Origin: Prorocentrum cordatum
Taxonomy: Eukaryota; Sar; Dinophyceae; Prorocentrales; Prorocentraceae
NCBI GenBank assembly: GCA_963575745.1
Contig: CAUYUJ010018459.1
Span: 1 to 30,000, forward strand
DNA length: 30,000 nucleotides
Reading direction: 5' to 3'
Under the pieces are notes generated by a model, which saw nothing but the letters and a program-made list of their open reading frames with translations, did no database searches and was not told the DNA's origin. Of the stretch, positions 1 through 9,085 are shown one piece after another (the first letter of the stretch is position 1; each line of letters opens with the position of its first letter). The translations under genes were made by a program, and so were the position numbers.

Positions 1-208
<208 letters not shown>

Positions 209-716
209 CTTGGAGGAGGAGGAGCAAGAGGAAACGGTGCAGGAGGCAGAGGAGGAGAACAGGAGGAGGAGGAGGATGGGGAGGAGTGGGGTAGGAGGGC
301 AAGGAGTGGGAGTAGGAGGAGGAGGAGGAGGAGGACGAGGAGGATTGGATGAGGAGGCGGAGGATGAGGAGAAGCAAAGCGAGGAGGAAGACGATGAGGA
401 GGAATGACATAGAATTCGAAAGGGTATCGTGCACGAAGAGAAGGAGGATGAATGCAGGAGGAGAGTGAATTGAGGATGCATAAGTGTGAGGATGGAAATG
501 GAAGCAGAGGAACAGGAGGAGCAGGATGATGAAGAATATGTGGAAGTGTTGAAGTGGAGGGGGGTCGGAAGAGGTGTGGAAGAGCGGGAGGAAGTGGTTG
601 AGGTGAAGGAGGAGGAGGGGCATGAGGAGGAGCAAGAGGAGACAGTAATGATGAGGCGGAAGTGGGTTGGAGAAATTTCAGGACGAAGATGATGAGGAGG
701 AGCGGCAGAACATACG
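209..716 (+). repeat. Purine-rich GGA/GAG low-complexity tract
   Basis: About 500 bases dominated by GGA, GAG, GAT and GTG triplets on the plus strand, continuing directly from the AGT array. Short open frames here encode only Glu/Gly/Arg runs. The asymmetry is strong enough for triplex-type structure, but nothing indicates a gene. Confidence 0.8.
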
Positions 717-1012
717 GCAGGAGCGTTTGCTTCGCGCATCTTGTCGCCGGCTCTGCCCCACCACGCGTCTTCGCGACACGCTAAGCACGTCCCAGTTTCC
801 AAGCGTCAAATTCCCGAACTTTTCCCAGCCCCCCGTCCAACGAAGCAGAGCTACACGCTATCAGCTTACAAGGCGTCGCGTATCCCAAGGGGCCGCTTCC
901 GTGACACCTGAAGGAGCCCATGCTGACCTCAAGGAATACGAGGAGAAGGACTATGAGGAGGATCGGAGAAGGCCATTCCCAACACATCTGGTCGGGTCTG
1001 CAGGGTATGCCA
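717..1012. other. Unassigned unique sequence
   Basis: Mixed-composition sequence between the purine tract and an AT microsatellite. Short open frames exist on both strands, but none shows a recognisable domain or clear splice signals. I see nothing else here. Confidence 0.5.
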
Positions 1013-1014
1013 CA

Positions 1015-1045
<31 letters not shown>

Positions 1046-1092
1046 ATATATATATATATGTATGTAGATATATCGATATATATATCTACAAG
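1013..1092. repeat. (TA)n/(TATG)n microsatellite
   Basis: Alternating TA with TATG interruptions for about 80 bases, ending around 'ATATATCTACAAG'. Its reading frames give only Tyr/Ile runs. Confidence 0.95.
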
Positions 1093-1500
1093 ATTGCATA
1101 GGCGCTTCGCGCCATGCGCCTTGTTCTGAGCGCTTCCCCAGCAAAGCAATAGATCATCGCCTGCTTCAGGGGGCCCTCGAAGGCCTGGACGGGCGACCGC
1201 CGGCTCGTTTCTCTGATATCCTTGGTGTCTGCTGACGCCGCGTTCGCCCGATGCGTCTGCACGCTTGTGCGCAGGAGTGGGGAAGGAATGCTGTTTCTTT
1301 CGCGCGCGAAGGAGCTGGCAAACGACGAAGCATCAATATGTTGCGGCGACACTTGTCCATGAACGGGGAAGGGGAAGGGAGCAGGGATGAACGGGGGGCG
1401 GAGGAGGCGGAAGGGGGGAGGAGGGGGGGAGACCTGTCTCACTCGATCGAGGAATTTAAACTTCGAGCCTCAAGAGTGAAACCAGGATCTTCGGGTCAGC
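1093..1500. other. Unassigned unique sequence with a G-rich patch
   Basis: No gene or known element recognised. Bases about 1390-1430 are a GGGGGCGGAGGAGG-type purine patch. The 3' part leads into the 11-bp G-rich array. Confidence 0.5.
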
Positions 1501-1534
1501 TCGATGTACTTCGTAGGCGGATGCCGTCTGGTGG

Positions 1535-2055
1535 GCGTTTTTGGTGCTCTTTTGGCCGTCCGAGGGCCCACTTGAGCCGTCCTGGGGCCTGCTTGGGACG
1601 TCTTGGGGAGCTGGGGCCCTCCAGGGGTCTTCTGAAGCCATCTAGGGCTGGCTCTCTTGGGGGCCTCCAGTGGCCTTCTGGGGGTCTCCCATATTTTTCG
1701 TGGGTCTCTCTTGGGAGCCTTCTGGGGGCATCTTGGGTTTCGTGTGGCCAGTCTCGGGGCTCTCTGGGGCATTCTTGGGGCCCGCTTGGGCCGTCTTCAA
1801 ACTCTTTGGGGGGCCTCTTGGGCTGTCTTGGGGCGATTTCTGGGGCCCATCGGCCCGTCTTGGACGTTGCGAAGACCCCAAGAGCGGATATGCTAAACTA
1901 TACATCTTCCGAACGGAATGGGGCGATATTTGTTTCTTCGGGGCTCTCTTAACGCCCTCTGGGGGCGTTTTGGGGCCTCTTCGGCCGATTTCAGACCATC
2001 GAGTTTCCTCTTGGAGCGCTCTTGTGCCGTCTCGGGTCTCTCGTGCGCCTTTCCG
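1535..2055 (+). repeat. 11-bp degenerate array, TCTTGGGGCCG type (array 1)
   Basis: Repeated TCTTGGGG-like words every 10-12 bases, with variable CC/GC/TC linkers. A non-repetitive island of roughly 60 bases lies at about 1875-1935. The same family recurs near 8.2-9.3, 9.7 and 17.0-17.4 kb in this orientation, and near 16.5-16.85 kb reversed. Open frames across it, Gly/Leu/Ser-rich on plus and Pro/Arg/Gln-rich on minus, follow from the motif and are not called as genes. Confidence 0.85.
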
Positions 2056-2239
2056 ATGACCCTTCTGATCGCCTTGAGTCTGCTCGCAAGGCCCAGCAGG
2101 GCGCCCTGGGAGGCCTGGAAGGGCCAGCGGACCTTTCCTAAGGGCGTCCACGGGGCGTCGAGACGTCCGAAAGGGCGTCCGGGGCGTCCTTGGACGGGGG
2201 GTCTTGTTTAGGGGGGCGGGTAATAAGACTATTGGATTA

Positions 2240-2440
2240 AGCATATGTTATGTATGTGTATGTGTATATGTATGTATATGTATGTATATGTATGTATGTA
2301 TGTATGTATGTATGCATGCATGCATGCATGCATGCATGCATGCATGCATGCATGTATGTATGTATGTATGTATGTATGTACGTATGCATGCATGCATGTA
2401 TGTATGTATGTGTGTGTATGTATGTATGCATGTATGTATG

Positions 2441-2471
<31 letters not shown>

Positions 2472-2596
2472 GTAAGTAAGTAGGTAGGTAGGTAGGTATG
2501 TATGCATATATGTATGTATGTATGGATGCATGCATGTATGCATGGATGTAAGTTCGCATGTATGTATATGTATGTGTATGTGTATGTGTATGTGTA

Positions 2597-2627
<31 letters not shown>

Positions 2628-2880
2628 ATGTATGTATGTATGTATGTATGTATGTATGTATGTATGTATGTATGTATGTATGTATATATGGATGTATGGA
2701 TGTATGGATGTATGGATGTATGGATGTATGTATGTGTATGTATGCATGTATGTGTGTATGTATGTATGTGTGTGCATGTATGTATGTATGTATGTATGCA
2801 TGCATGCATGCATGCATGCATGCATGCATGCATGTATGTATGTATGTATGTATGTATGCATGTATGTACACATCTGCATA
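2240..2880. repeat. TATG/CATG tetranucleotide satellite with block structure
   Basis: About 640 bases of TATG units with blocks of CATG (around 2314-2353 and 2796-2833), TGTATG, GTAGGTAG (about 2470-2500) and a TATGGATG block (about 2690-2725). Because TATG and CATG carry no stops in several frames, the region is open on both strands as Met/Tyr/Val/Cys or His/Ile/Thr runs. Those frames are artefacts. Confidence 0.97.
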
Positions 2881-3114
2881 TTGTGTGATGTGCGTATGGA
2901 CCAGTGGTGTCATGTTTATTGCCGGGATGGATGTGCGCAGTTTTCGCGTGACCGCAGAGTTGGATGCATACGCCTCTTTACGGTGGTTTGGTCCACGTAT
3001 TTCCCGCTACGGTTAATTGGCGCAAGCACGGTGTCGATTGCCAGAGCGAAAACAAGGTAGCCTTCCGGGGGTCGACTCCTGATGAGCGCCAAGCCTCTAT
3101 ATTGGAAGGGTTGA

Positions 3115-4023
3115 GAGCTGGGGGGCATTCCACCACTTTTCGAGGACACGGATGAGGAACCTGAGGGATCGGAGGAGGAAGAGGGATGGGATGCGGCGGA
3201 GGCGCATCAGACTTGGGAGCAGCATCATCACGAGGAGCGGGATCGGGACGAAGAGGAGAAGAAGCAACAGCATAACGAGCAGGATGGGGCCGTCGATGTA
3301 CTTCGCAGCGCCATTGTGGCACGCTGCAGAGTCAGAGTCGACACGTCGGCGCCGGATCGCACTGAATCTATGCAGGCAAGGCTTCTGGCAGTTCCCACTA
3401 TCTCGGCCAAGCGGCCCTGGGGTGCGCTGTGCGAGCCGTTGCGCGGTCGGAGTGCCGCCATGGTCTCTGCGACACCGGTGACGCCACACTGGGTGGAACC
3501 ATCGTCCGGATGCTTGGCCTTCTGCCGGGAGTCCCAGGAACTTCGGACGGCTGGCGGAGGCGTGCGTGAGGACGAGGAGGAGGAGGAGGAGGACGACGAG
3601 CGGAAACCTGAGATGGGGGAGGCCCAGGCCTCTGGCGCTCCGATTTCCTCGATGCGCGGGCATGGGCCTCTCGCCCCCCTTCGCTCGCCCGCGGCCAGCG
3701 CCTCACCCCGAGCCCGCTCCCGACGGCCCCGCGACGGCCCACGGCCGGCCTCCTCCTCCTCCTCCTCCTCCTCCTCCTCCTCCTCCTCCTCCTCCTCCTC
3801 CTCCTCCTCCCCCTTCCTCCTCCCCCTCCCCCTTCCTCCTCCCCCCCGCCTCCCGATGCCCCAGACTGGCGACGGCGTGGCCGCCGCGCCTTCCTCGAGG
3901 CGCCGGATGTCTGGGGGAGGAGGGGGCTCAGTGGGGCTTGTCCCTCTACAGGAGGAGTGTTCAAAAGTAGTTCAAGAATGGTCTGGGGACGATTTCTGGA
4001 TTATGAGTGTTCAAAAGTGGTAA
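3115..4023 (+). CDS. Candidate exon or open frame, acidic then Ser/Pro-rich, function unknown
   Basis: A stop-free frame of about 303 codons runs from just after a TGA at 3112-3114 to TAA at 4021-4023. The first ATG-type start in that frame lies well inside, so the 5' end is more likely an exon border. The order is an acidic segment (about 3148-3285, 'EDTDEEPEGSEEEE' then 'EEEKKQQ'), a mixed segment (about 3285-3560), a short acidic run, a basic segment, a poly-Ser run from the TCC repeat, then a Pro/Leu run and a tail inside a 50-bp duplication. I do not recognise a domain. The middle part reads like ordinary protein. The rest is low complexity and could be chance read-through, and the minus strand is also open over much of it. 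Its neighbours give no functional clue. Confidence 0.3.
   Translation, partial: ELGGIPPLFEDTDEEPEGSEEEEGWDAAEAHQTWEQHHHEERDRDEEEKKQQHNEQDGAVDVLRSAIVARCRVRVDTSAPDRTESMQARLLAVPTISAKRPWGALCEPLRGRSAAMVSATPVTPHWVEPSSGCLAFCRESQELRTAGGGVREDEEEEEEDDERKPEMGEAQASGAPISSMRGHGPLAPLRSPAASASPRARSRRPRDGPRPASSSSSSSSSSSSSSSSSSSSPFLLPLPLPPPPRLPMPQTGDGVAAAPSSRRRMSGGGGGSVGLVPLQEECSKVVQEWSGDDFWIMSVQKW
3750..3845 (+). repeat. (TCC)n microsatellite with pyrimidine tail
   Basis: Uninterrupted TCC repeat from about 3752 to 3809, followed by CCCTTCCTCC-type pyrimidine sequence. It is read as poly-Ser in the open frame above. Confidence 0.95.
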
Positions 4024-4122
4024 GAAAATGGTCTGGGGACGATCTCTGGACTACTTTGACTATGTGGTAGTTTTTTTTGTTATTATTCATATTTTTAATG
4101 TTTCGCCCAAAACCCGCCTGTA
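3941..4122. repeat. About 182-bp dispersed repeat with conserved ends (copy 1)
   Basis: The left end (about 3941-3966) contains 'ACAGGAGGAGTGTTCAAAA' and the right end (about 4099-4118) contains 'TTTCGCCCAAAACCCGCCTG'. A second locus at 28,563-28,745 has matching ends at almost the same spacing, while the interiors are unrelated. Here the interior holds the 50-bp duplication and an AT-rich stretch. Confidence 0.5.
3955..4054. repeat. 50-bp tandem duplication
   Basis: Two adjacent copies with an exact 50-base period (3955-4004 and 4005-4054). Both contain 'GAGTGTTCAAAAGT' and 'AATGGTCTGGGGACGAT' and differ at a few positions. The first open frame in the region ends inside the second copy. Confidence 0.93.
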
Positions 4123-4381
4123 GGGGGACATGCCCGACCCAAGGATAGGGCTCTCTCGGCGGCCGCGCTTCGAGGTGTACAGCGGCGACAAGAACGTCAG
4201 CGTCATGGGCCGCCGCTTCCGCCCAGCCCTCGGCGAGGCAGACGGCAGGCCGAGGCCGTTCTTGCGCAGGTGCGCCGCGGGCACCGGCGCCCCCCCCCCC
4301 ATCTCGAAGAGAGTCAGAGTCCGAGGCGGGAATTTGTACATGACCACCGCCTGGAGGGGTCAGTTTTCGGAGCCTCGGCAG

Positions 4382-4439
4382 GCGGTAGATATGGACATAT
4401 TCGGGCCCCCGGGGGCCGAAGTATATCCAAATCTACCGC
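4382..4439. repeat. 58-bp near-perfect palindrome
   Basis: The left arm 'GCGGTAGATATGGACATATT' matches the reverse complement of the right arm ending 'CCAAATCTACCGC', with a 'GGGCCCCCGGGGGCC' centre at about 4410. The two arms are directly adjacent, so the whole segment can form a cruciform or hairpin. Confidence 0.85.
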
Positions 4440-4464
4440 TCGCTGGGCCACCAGGACGTCGGTT

Positions 4465-4499
4465 CCCAGGCGGTGGATATGGATAAATCCCCGCCTGGC
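4465..4499. repeat. Second small inverted repeat, related to the palindrome arm
   Basis: 'CCAGGCGGTGGAT' pairs with 'AATCCCCGCCTGG'. The left part 'AGGCGGTGGATATGGA' is a diverged direct copy of the arm of the neighbouring 58-bp palindrome ('AGGCGGTAGATATGGA'). Confidence 0.65.
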
Positions 4500-5035
4500 A
4501 CTGCAGAGGAGCGAAGTAAGAAAAGAGCCCCAGTGCGACGATGCTGCACTCTCTGCTTACTGCTCTGTGGACTGTGGCGCGACTGTTCTTGGTCTCTGCA
4601 TCATCTCGGGCGCTCGCACACCAACCCACGCGTACGCGCCCCTCTTTTGCGGGATTCGAGCACCGGCCTGCAGGCAGGACTCGATCTCAGCGTGCCGCGC
4701 CGCTGGTCCTGGCCCACCACGCTTCGGCGCGACGCGCCAGCTGCGGCCCAGCTCTCGGGCGTGAACGCTCCGAGCCTGTCCCTGCCTCCTGCTCCGCGGA
4801 GCGGAGCGACGCGCTCGTCGCTCGCAGGACACGTCGTGTCGCCAGGGCCGCCGCCGCGACACGCTGAGCAACACTTCCCGACCACAGCTCAAGCGCTCTG
4901 GCGCCGCACCCGCAGCACCCCGGACGGTGCCCGTGTGCGGGCGTGCTTCGTGCTTCGTGCCTCACCCACCGGCCCGCGCGCGTGGGCGCCCAAGCCTGGG
5001 GCTTGGGCACCGGCCCAGGGCTCGTTCCGCTTCCT
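4500..5035. other. GC-rich unassigned sequence
   Basis: GC-rich, with several overlapping open frames on both strands and none with a recognisable domain or a clear exon border. Short GGCGCGACGCGCC-like patches occur. I make no gene call here. Confidence 0.4.
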
Positions 5036-5245
5036 CCGATTCGAGTCGATTCGATTTCGATGGCTTCCGATTTCGATTCGATTCGACTTGGGATTCCGAT
5101 TTGGGTTCCGATTTTTTATTGGAGGCTAGCCAGCCTGCCGATTTCCGCCGATTCGACTTTTCTCGACTCGGCCGCCGATTTCCGCCGATCCGATTCATTT
5201 CGATCACCGATCCGACTTATCGATTCGATTCTTGGCTCCCCTGCC
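5036..5245 (+). repeat. Degenerate GATTC/TTCGATT low-complexity repeat
   Basis: Repeated GATTCGA, TTCGATT, CCGATTT and GATTCCG words over about 200 bases with no fixed period. The forward frame gives Phe/Arg/Asp runs and the reverse frame Glu/Ser/Asn/Arg runs, as expected from the motif. Confidence 0.75.
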
Positions 5246-5264
5246 GGCCCAGGCAAGTGAGCAC

Positions 5265-5438
5265 CGCCTGAGTCAGGTGTGGCCTGACCGACCCCTAGCA
5301 GACCATCCCCTTCCATGACGTCCCCCTTGCCTCGCCCCGAGACGTACGCGTGCGGCCGGAGGGAAGCTTGAAAAGCGAGGGTGACGTCACGGAAGGGGAT
5401 GGTTCGCCAGGGGTCGGGTAGGCCGCGCCCGACTGAGA
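5265..5438. repeat. Inverted-repeat element, arms about 52-65 bp
   Basis: The left arm (about 5265-5327) contains 'CCGACCCCTAGCAGACCAT' and 'CCCCTTCCATGACGTC'. The right arm (about 5378-5438) is its reverse complement with scattered differences ('GACGTCACGGAAGGGG', 'ATGGTTCGCCAGGGGTCGG'). The spacer is about 50 bases. It has the shape of a small foldback or MITE, or of a stable transcript hairpin. No target duplication is obvious. Confidence 0.85.
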
Positions 5439-5519
5439 CTTGAGCCCCGCTTCCTGCGGCGTGCTCGCGCAGCGTCGACGCGGCGGCGACCCGACCTTTT
5501 GCGCCGGGCTCTCAAGGCT

Positions 5520-5750
5520 GGACGCCGCCAGCAGCCCAGCATCGGCCGACATCGAGCAATCTTCGGAGAGCCGCGACCGTTCAATGCCAAACGCCGCCAG
5601 TAGCCCGTCATCAGCCGACATCGAGCGATCTGCGCTATCGGAGAGTCCCGATCGCTCAAGGTTGAACGCCGCCAGTAGACGAATTTTTCGGCCGACGTCG
5701 ACCGATCTGCGCGTTAGGAGCCACGACCGCTCAAGGTTGAACGATCTTCG
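5520..5750. repeat. 69/75-bp tandem repeat, three copies
   Basis: The core 'ACGCCGCCAG' starts at about 5522, 5591 and 5666, giving periods of 69 and 75 bases. The rest of the unit (GCCGACATCGAGC, GACCGCTCAAGGTTGAA) is conserved. Both periods are multiples of three, and both strands stay open across the array. The plus frame repeats a 'NAASSPSSADIERS' pattern and the minus frame an 'FNLERSGLSDSADRSMSAD' pattern. Confidence 0.85.
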
Positions 5751-5759
5751 TGGTGTCCG

Positions 5760-6685
5760 AGACCAACGCGCAGGTCGCCACGACACGAACCTGCGATTTT
5801 ATGGTCTTCCATCTCGTCCACTTCGTGCGCCTGTGGGATCTCAGACTGCGAGAGGGGCGGAGGAAAAGCAGTAGCATGGCTGCTGAAGGGCGACAGAGCT
5901 CCCAAGTTCCTTAGGTGAGCTCGCAGGACGTCCTTTGGCGCAACAGGCTAACATGTCGTATCGTCGACACCCTTCTTTGTGTCACAAACTTAGTGGCTCG
6001 GCGTTGGAACGACGCGACACTGGGAAAATAAGAATGAGGAGATGGTGGTGTCACACCAGCCAGGTCTCATGCCGCAGTGCTGTCATGTATGGCATGACTA
6101 CGAGAATGCGCACCGCGTTGGCAATTGACCAGAGCTCGACTGGAGCTTCTATGCGCTGGCTCTGACGTCCCGATCGGCATCGCGTTATTCGAAATACAGC
6201 AGATTAATGTGGGTCGCGTTAAATGGTCGCGCGGCGAAACATATTCTATCAGCATCTCGCGTGGGAACGTGATCATCTTATGTGTGTCGCATGCTCTACG
6301 CTGAGCCTGCCCACCTGGCGTCACGCCGGGCGTGCTCTAGAGGACACGGGGCAGCTTCACTTAGCTTCTCGTCAGTGGATTCGGGACGAATTGGTCTGTG
6401 GGATTGGCGCGGGGGGGATGGAGTGGGCGCGAGTAACGCGATCTGGGGCAGCACGTGCGACGATAACACAGGCGGCGGGTATTGTCATAATTTGCAGGGT
6501 CAAGCTTAAGAATAGTGGAGATCCGAATGGGCCCAACAACAGGGTACGATCAGGTACTACTTTGAGTTCCTCCTGGGCCAAGCAAGTAATCAACTTCGAT
6601 CTAGTAAGCAGTGCTCGTGCATTTTGGTTCTGGCTTCGCTCAGCCCAGAGCGGGAGAGAGGGCGGGCGTTTGGGGTGGACGGATC
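5760..6685. other. Unique sequence with no recognised gene
   Basis: About 900 bases without obvious repeats. A plus-strand open frame of 163 codons (6223-6714) has ordinary-looking composition but no domain I recognise and no convincing coding bias, so it is not called. This could be intron or intergenic DNA upstream of the exon candidate at 6691. Confidence 0.4.
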
Positions 6686-6690
6686 TGCAG

Positions 6691-6824
6691 GTCCTTGAGC
6701 TACTACAAGCGTGAGAAGTTTGGCCAGAAGAGCCCCTTCCCCGACATTCAGGAGTACAAGCTCATTTTCCGCTCGTTGTGCTTCTTGCAGGACCGCGCCC
6801 ACAGCAGCCTTGGAAGCGCGTTGC
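6691..6824 (+). CDS. Candidate internal exon, function unknown
   Basis: The 134-base segment is preceded by 'GGATCTGCAG' (an AG acceptor) and followed by 'GTAAGTATTC', a textbook GT donor. Read from base 6692 it encodes 44 codons without a stop, beginning 'SLSYYKREKFGQKSPF' and continuing through 'DIQEYKLIFRSLCFLQD'. This is mixed, well-balanced protein sequence with Tyr/Phe/Lys/Asp, unlike the repeat-derived frames around it. Coding phase: the exon starts with one base completing a split codon and ends with one base of the next. No domain is recognised. The minus strand is also open, but it lacks matching splice signals. No upstream or downstream partner exons were identified. Confidence 0.45.
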
Positions 6825-7019
6825 GTAAGTATTCCTACCCTGGCCTCCCTCGGGTTGCGCCACCGTTTCTTATTTCCCCAGAGGGGAATCGGTTGCGAAT
6901 TCTGCGCGCTTTGAGTAACCTCACCAGCTTATCTAGAAACGATGCCCAGGCGAGCTGCCCTGACCAGAAATGTGGAGGAACATGCAGTGGAATACAAGGC
7001 TGGTGAAGCCAACAATCCC

Positions 7020-7105
7020 CAAGAGGGGGAGGATGGAGGAGGAATCGGAGGAGGATGAGGATGGGAGGGGTATGGGGATAGGGGGAGGGAGATGAGAGGA
7101 ATGCA
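7020..7105 (+). repeat. GGA/GGAT purine-rich patch
   Basis: Purine-rich low-complexity sequence with GAGGAGGAT and GGGAGGG words, similar in type to the longer tract that follows. Confidence 0.6.
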
Positions 7106-7317
7106 GGAATGCAGTCAGAAGACTGCGTCTGCTCACAGACACAGCACTACCAGAAACTCCTCTGGGGGGAAATCAGGGACGCTGCAGGAAACCCTTCCTG
7201 CAGGACGGACCTGGAACCAACACTGCCCCTGGACCCCAGGCGCCGAGGAGTGGCTGCCGAGTCTTGGGATGACGGCACGCTTCCGGCTGGGCCAAGCTCC
7301 GCCTCCGAGGGGGGAAG

Positions 7318-7483
7318 AGAGAAGGACGGAGGGGGAGGAGGAGGAGGAAGAGGAGGAGGAGGAGGAGGAGGAGGAGGAGGAGGAGGAGAGGATGGTGATG
7401 ATGATGCTGATGATGATGATGCTCCTGATGATGATGACGATGATGATGATAATGATGATGATGATGATGATGATGATGATGCT

Positions 7484-7530
<47 letters not shown>

Positions 7531-7685
7531 GGAGGAGGAGGAGGAGGAGGAGGAGGAGGAGGAGGAGGAGGGAGGAAGCCGAGTTCGAGGGAGCAATGAG
7601 AGAGCCACTGGAAAGAAGGAGGGAGGAGGCGGCAGAGGAGGAAGAGGATGAGGAGAAGGAGGAGAAGGAGGAGGAAGAGGAGGAG

Positions 7686-7720
<35 letters not shown>

Positions 7721-7748
7721 GGAGGCGGAGGAGGAGGAGGATGAGGGG
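7318..7748 (+). repeat. Compound (GGA)n/(GAT)n/(GAG)n microsatellite
   Basis: Blocks follow in order: GGA (about 7328-7390), GAT with GCT variants (about 7391-7530), GAG (about 7531-7573), a short unique spacer, then GAG/GAA (about 7625-7745). In one plus frame this reads as Gly, Asp/Ala, then Glu homopolymers, and the other frames are equally open. I treat it as repeat rather than a gene. Confidence 0.95.
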
Positions 7749-7749
7749 T

Positions 7750-8100
7750 TGGAATGATGATACTAAGCATCATCATTATAATACCAGTGGTATTCGTCAT
7801 AGTATTCATAACTTTAGTACTACTACTAATAATAAAACTTGTCAGCGATTAATCATATCATCATTACTAAGACTAATCATACTAATCATACAATCAAAAG
7901 AATATTACGGCGAACATGAGTAATACGAATACGACCTAGAATGACAACACGACTACTACTTACTCGAATAATAATTCGCATAGAAACAATAGGAATGCGA
8001 AACCCATTACACGTATTAAGAAAATAATGCGAATACGAATGATTTCATTATTATTGTTGTGTTCGTTATTATCATTATCACTACCAATAAAAAGAAGCAG
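7750..8100. repeat. AT-rich degenerate trinucleotide sequence (ATA/ATC/ACT/GAA)
   Basis: About 350 AT-rich bases built from ATA, ATC, ACT, CAT and AAT words with TACGAA variants, in strong contrast to the GC-rich surroundings. It looks like a diverged trinucleotide expansion continuing from the GAT array upstream. No gene is seen. Confidence 0.6.
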
Positions 8101-8189
8101 AGGAGGAGGAGGAGGAGGAATCTGTGGATGAGGAAGAGGAGGAGGTGTTGGAGGAGGATGTGGAGTAGGAGGGCGAGCAGAAGTACCAG

Positions 8190-8600
8190 AAGCCTCTCGG
8201 ATGCCTCTCGGAGTCTCTTCGGATGTCTCTTGAGAGCTCCTTGGGGTCCTCTTGGGGCGTCTTGGTGGCCTCTTGGCGGTCCCAAGGGGCTTCCTGGAGC
8301 GTCTTGGGTGCCTCGGGGGAGTCTACTGGGGCTTCTTGGAGGTCTCTCGGGGCGCCTATCTGTGCCCTCGTGGGGCACTCTTGAGAGCCTTCGGGGCCAT
8401 CTCGGGGCCATCTCGGAGGAGACCGATCAAAGAACGGGGGGGGGCGGGGGGGCTAAATTAGCGTCGCTCCGCTGGGTCCCTCTTGGAGCGCTCTTGGGGC
8501 GCTCTTGGGCACTCTTGAGGCCGTCTTGCAGACCTTTGGGGCTCCTCTTGGGGCCCTCCTGGACCATCTTGGAACCACCTTGAGGCCTCGGAAGGCCATT
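8190..8600 (+). repeat. 11-bp TCTTGGGGCCG-type array (array 2)
   Basis: TCTTGG-like starts are spaced 10-11 bases apart in the cleanest part (about 8481-8585). A short non-repetitive island near 8430-8460 contains a run of Gs. The array ends with 'CTTGAGGCCTCGGAAGGCC'. Confidence 0.9.
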
Positions 8601-8744
8601 GGAAGCGAAAAGGCGAGGAGGCAAACCATATGGATTGCGAAGGCCTTAATGCCGGTGCCGCCGAACCTGAAGGGAGTCGACGACGACGACAATGGCGGCG
8701 GCGACGACGACGATGACGACGACGCTGACGTGGGCCAGAGTCCG

Positions 8745-9085
8745 CAGGCATCCTCGGAGTCTCTTCAGAAGGCTCTCGGGGGCCTCGGGGAGGAATTTGG
8801 GGGCCTCATTGGGAGCCTCTCTTGGGGGCCTCTTCGGGCTTCCTGGGGACCTCTCGTGGGGCTCTTGGGGCCCTTGGGAACCCCTGGAGGCCTCCTGGGA
8901 GACTCGGGGCCGAGGGCTCGAAATGTCCGCTCGGGTCCCCCGTCTGGGCACGCTCTTGGGGCCGTCTCGGGGGCCGTCTTGGAGGCGTCCAAGACTGTCC
9001 CGGGGTCCTCTTGGGCTGTTTGGGGCCCTCTTGGAGGGCGTCTTGGGGCGATCTCGGGGACCTCTTGCGCCGTCTTGGAGCGGCG
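8745..9085 (+). repeat. 11-bp TCTTGGGGCCG-type array (array 3)
   Basis: Same family and orientation as the previous array, with TCTTGG-like words about 11 bases apart. It ends at about 9075-9095 with 'CGTCTTGGAGCGGCGGGAAG', a boundary sequence also found at the end of the array near 17.36 kb. A GACGACGACGATGACG patch lies just upstream (about 8675-8730). Confidence 0.9.

Noticed and set aside
1251-1952. 233-codon plus-strand frame
   Set aside because: Most of it lies in the 11-bp array. The first part shows no recognisable domain.
2229-3060. Long His/Ile/Thr and Met/Tyr/Val/Cys open frames on both strands
   Set aside because: Produced by the TATG/CATG satellite, which lacks stops in several frames. 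No start context or domain.
6223-6714. 163-codon plus-strand frame
   Set aside because: Its composition is ordinary but it has no domain, splice signal or coding bias I can point to. It overlaps the better exon candidate only at its end and in another frame.
7092-7809. 220-codon frames with Asp, Glu, Gly, Ser or Pro runs
   Set aside because: Explained by GGA, GAT and GAG microsatellites. Equally long frames exist on both strands.
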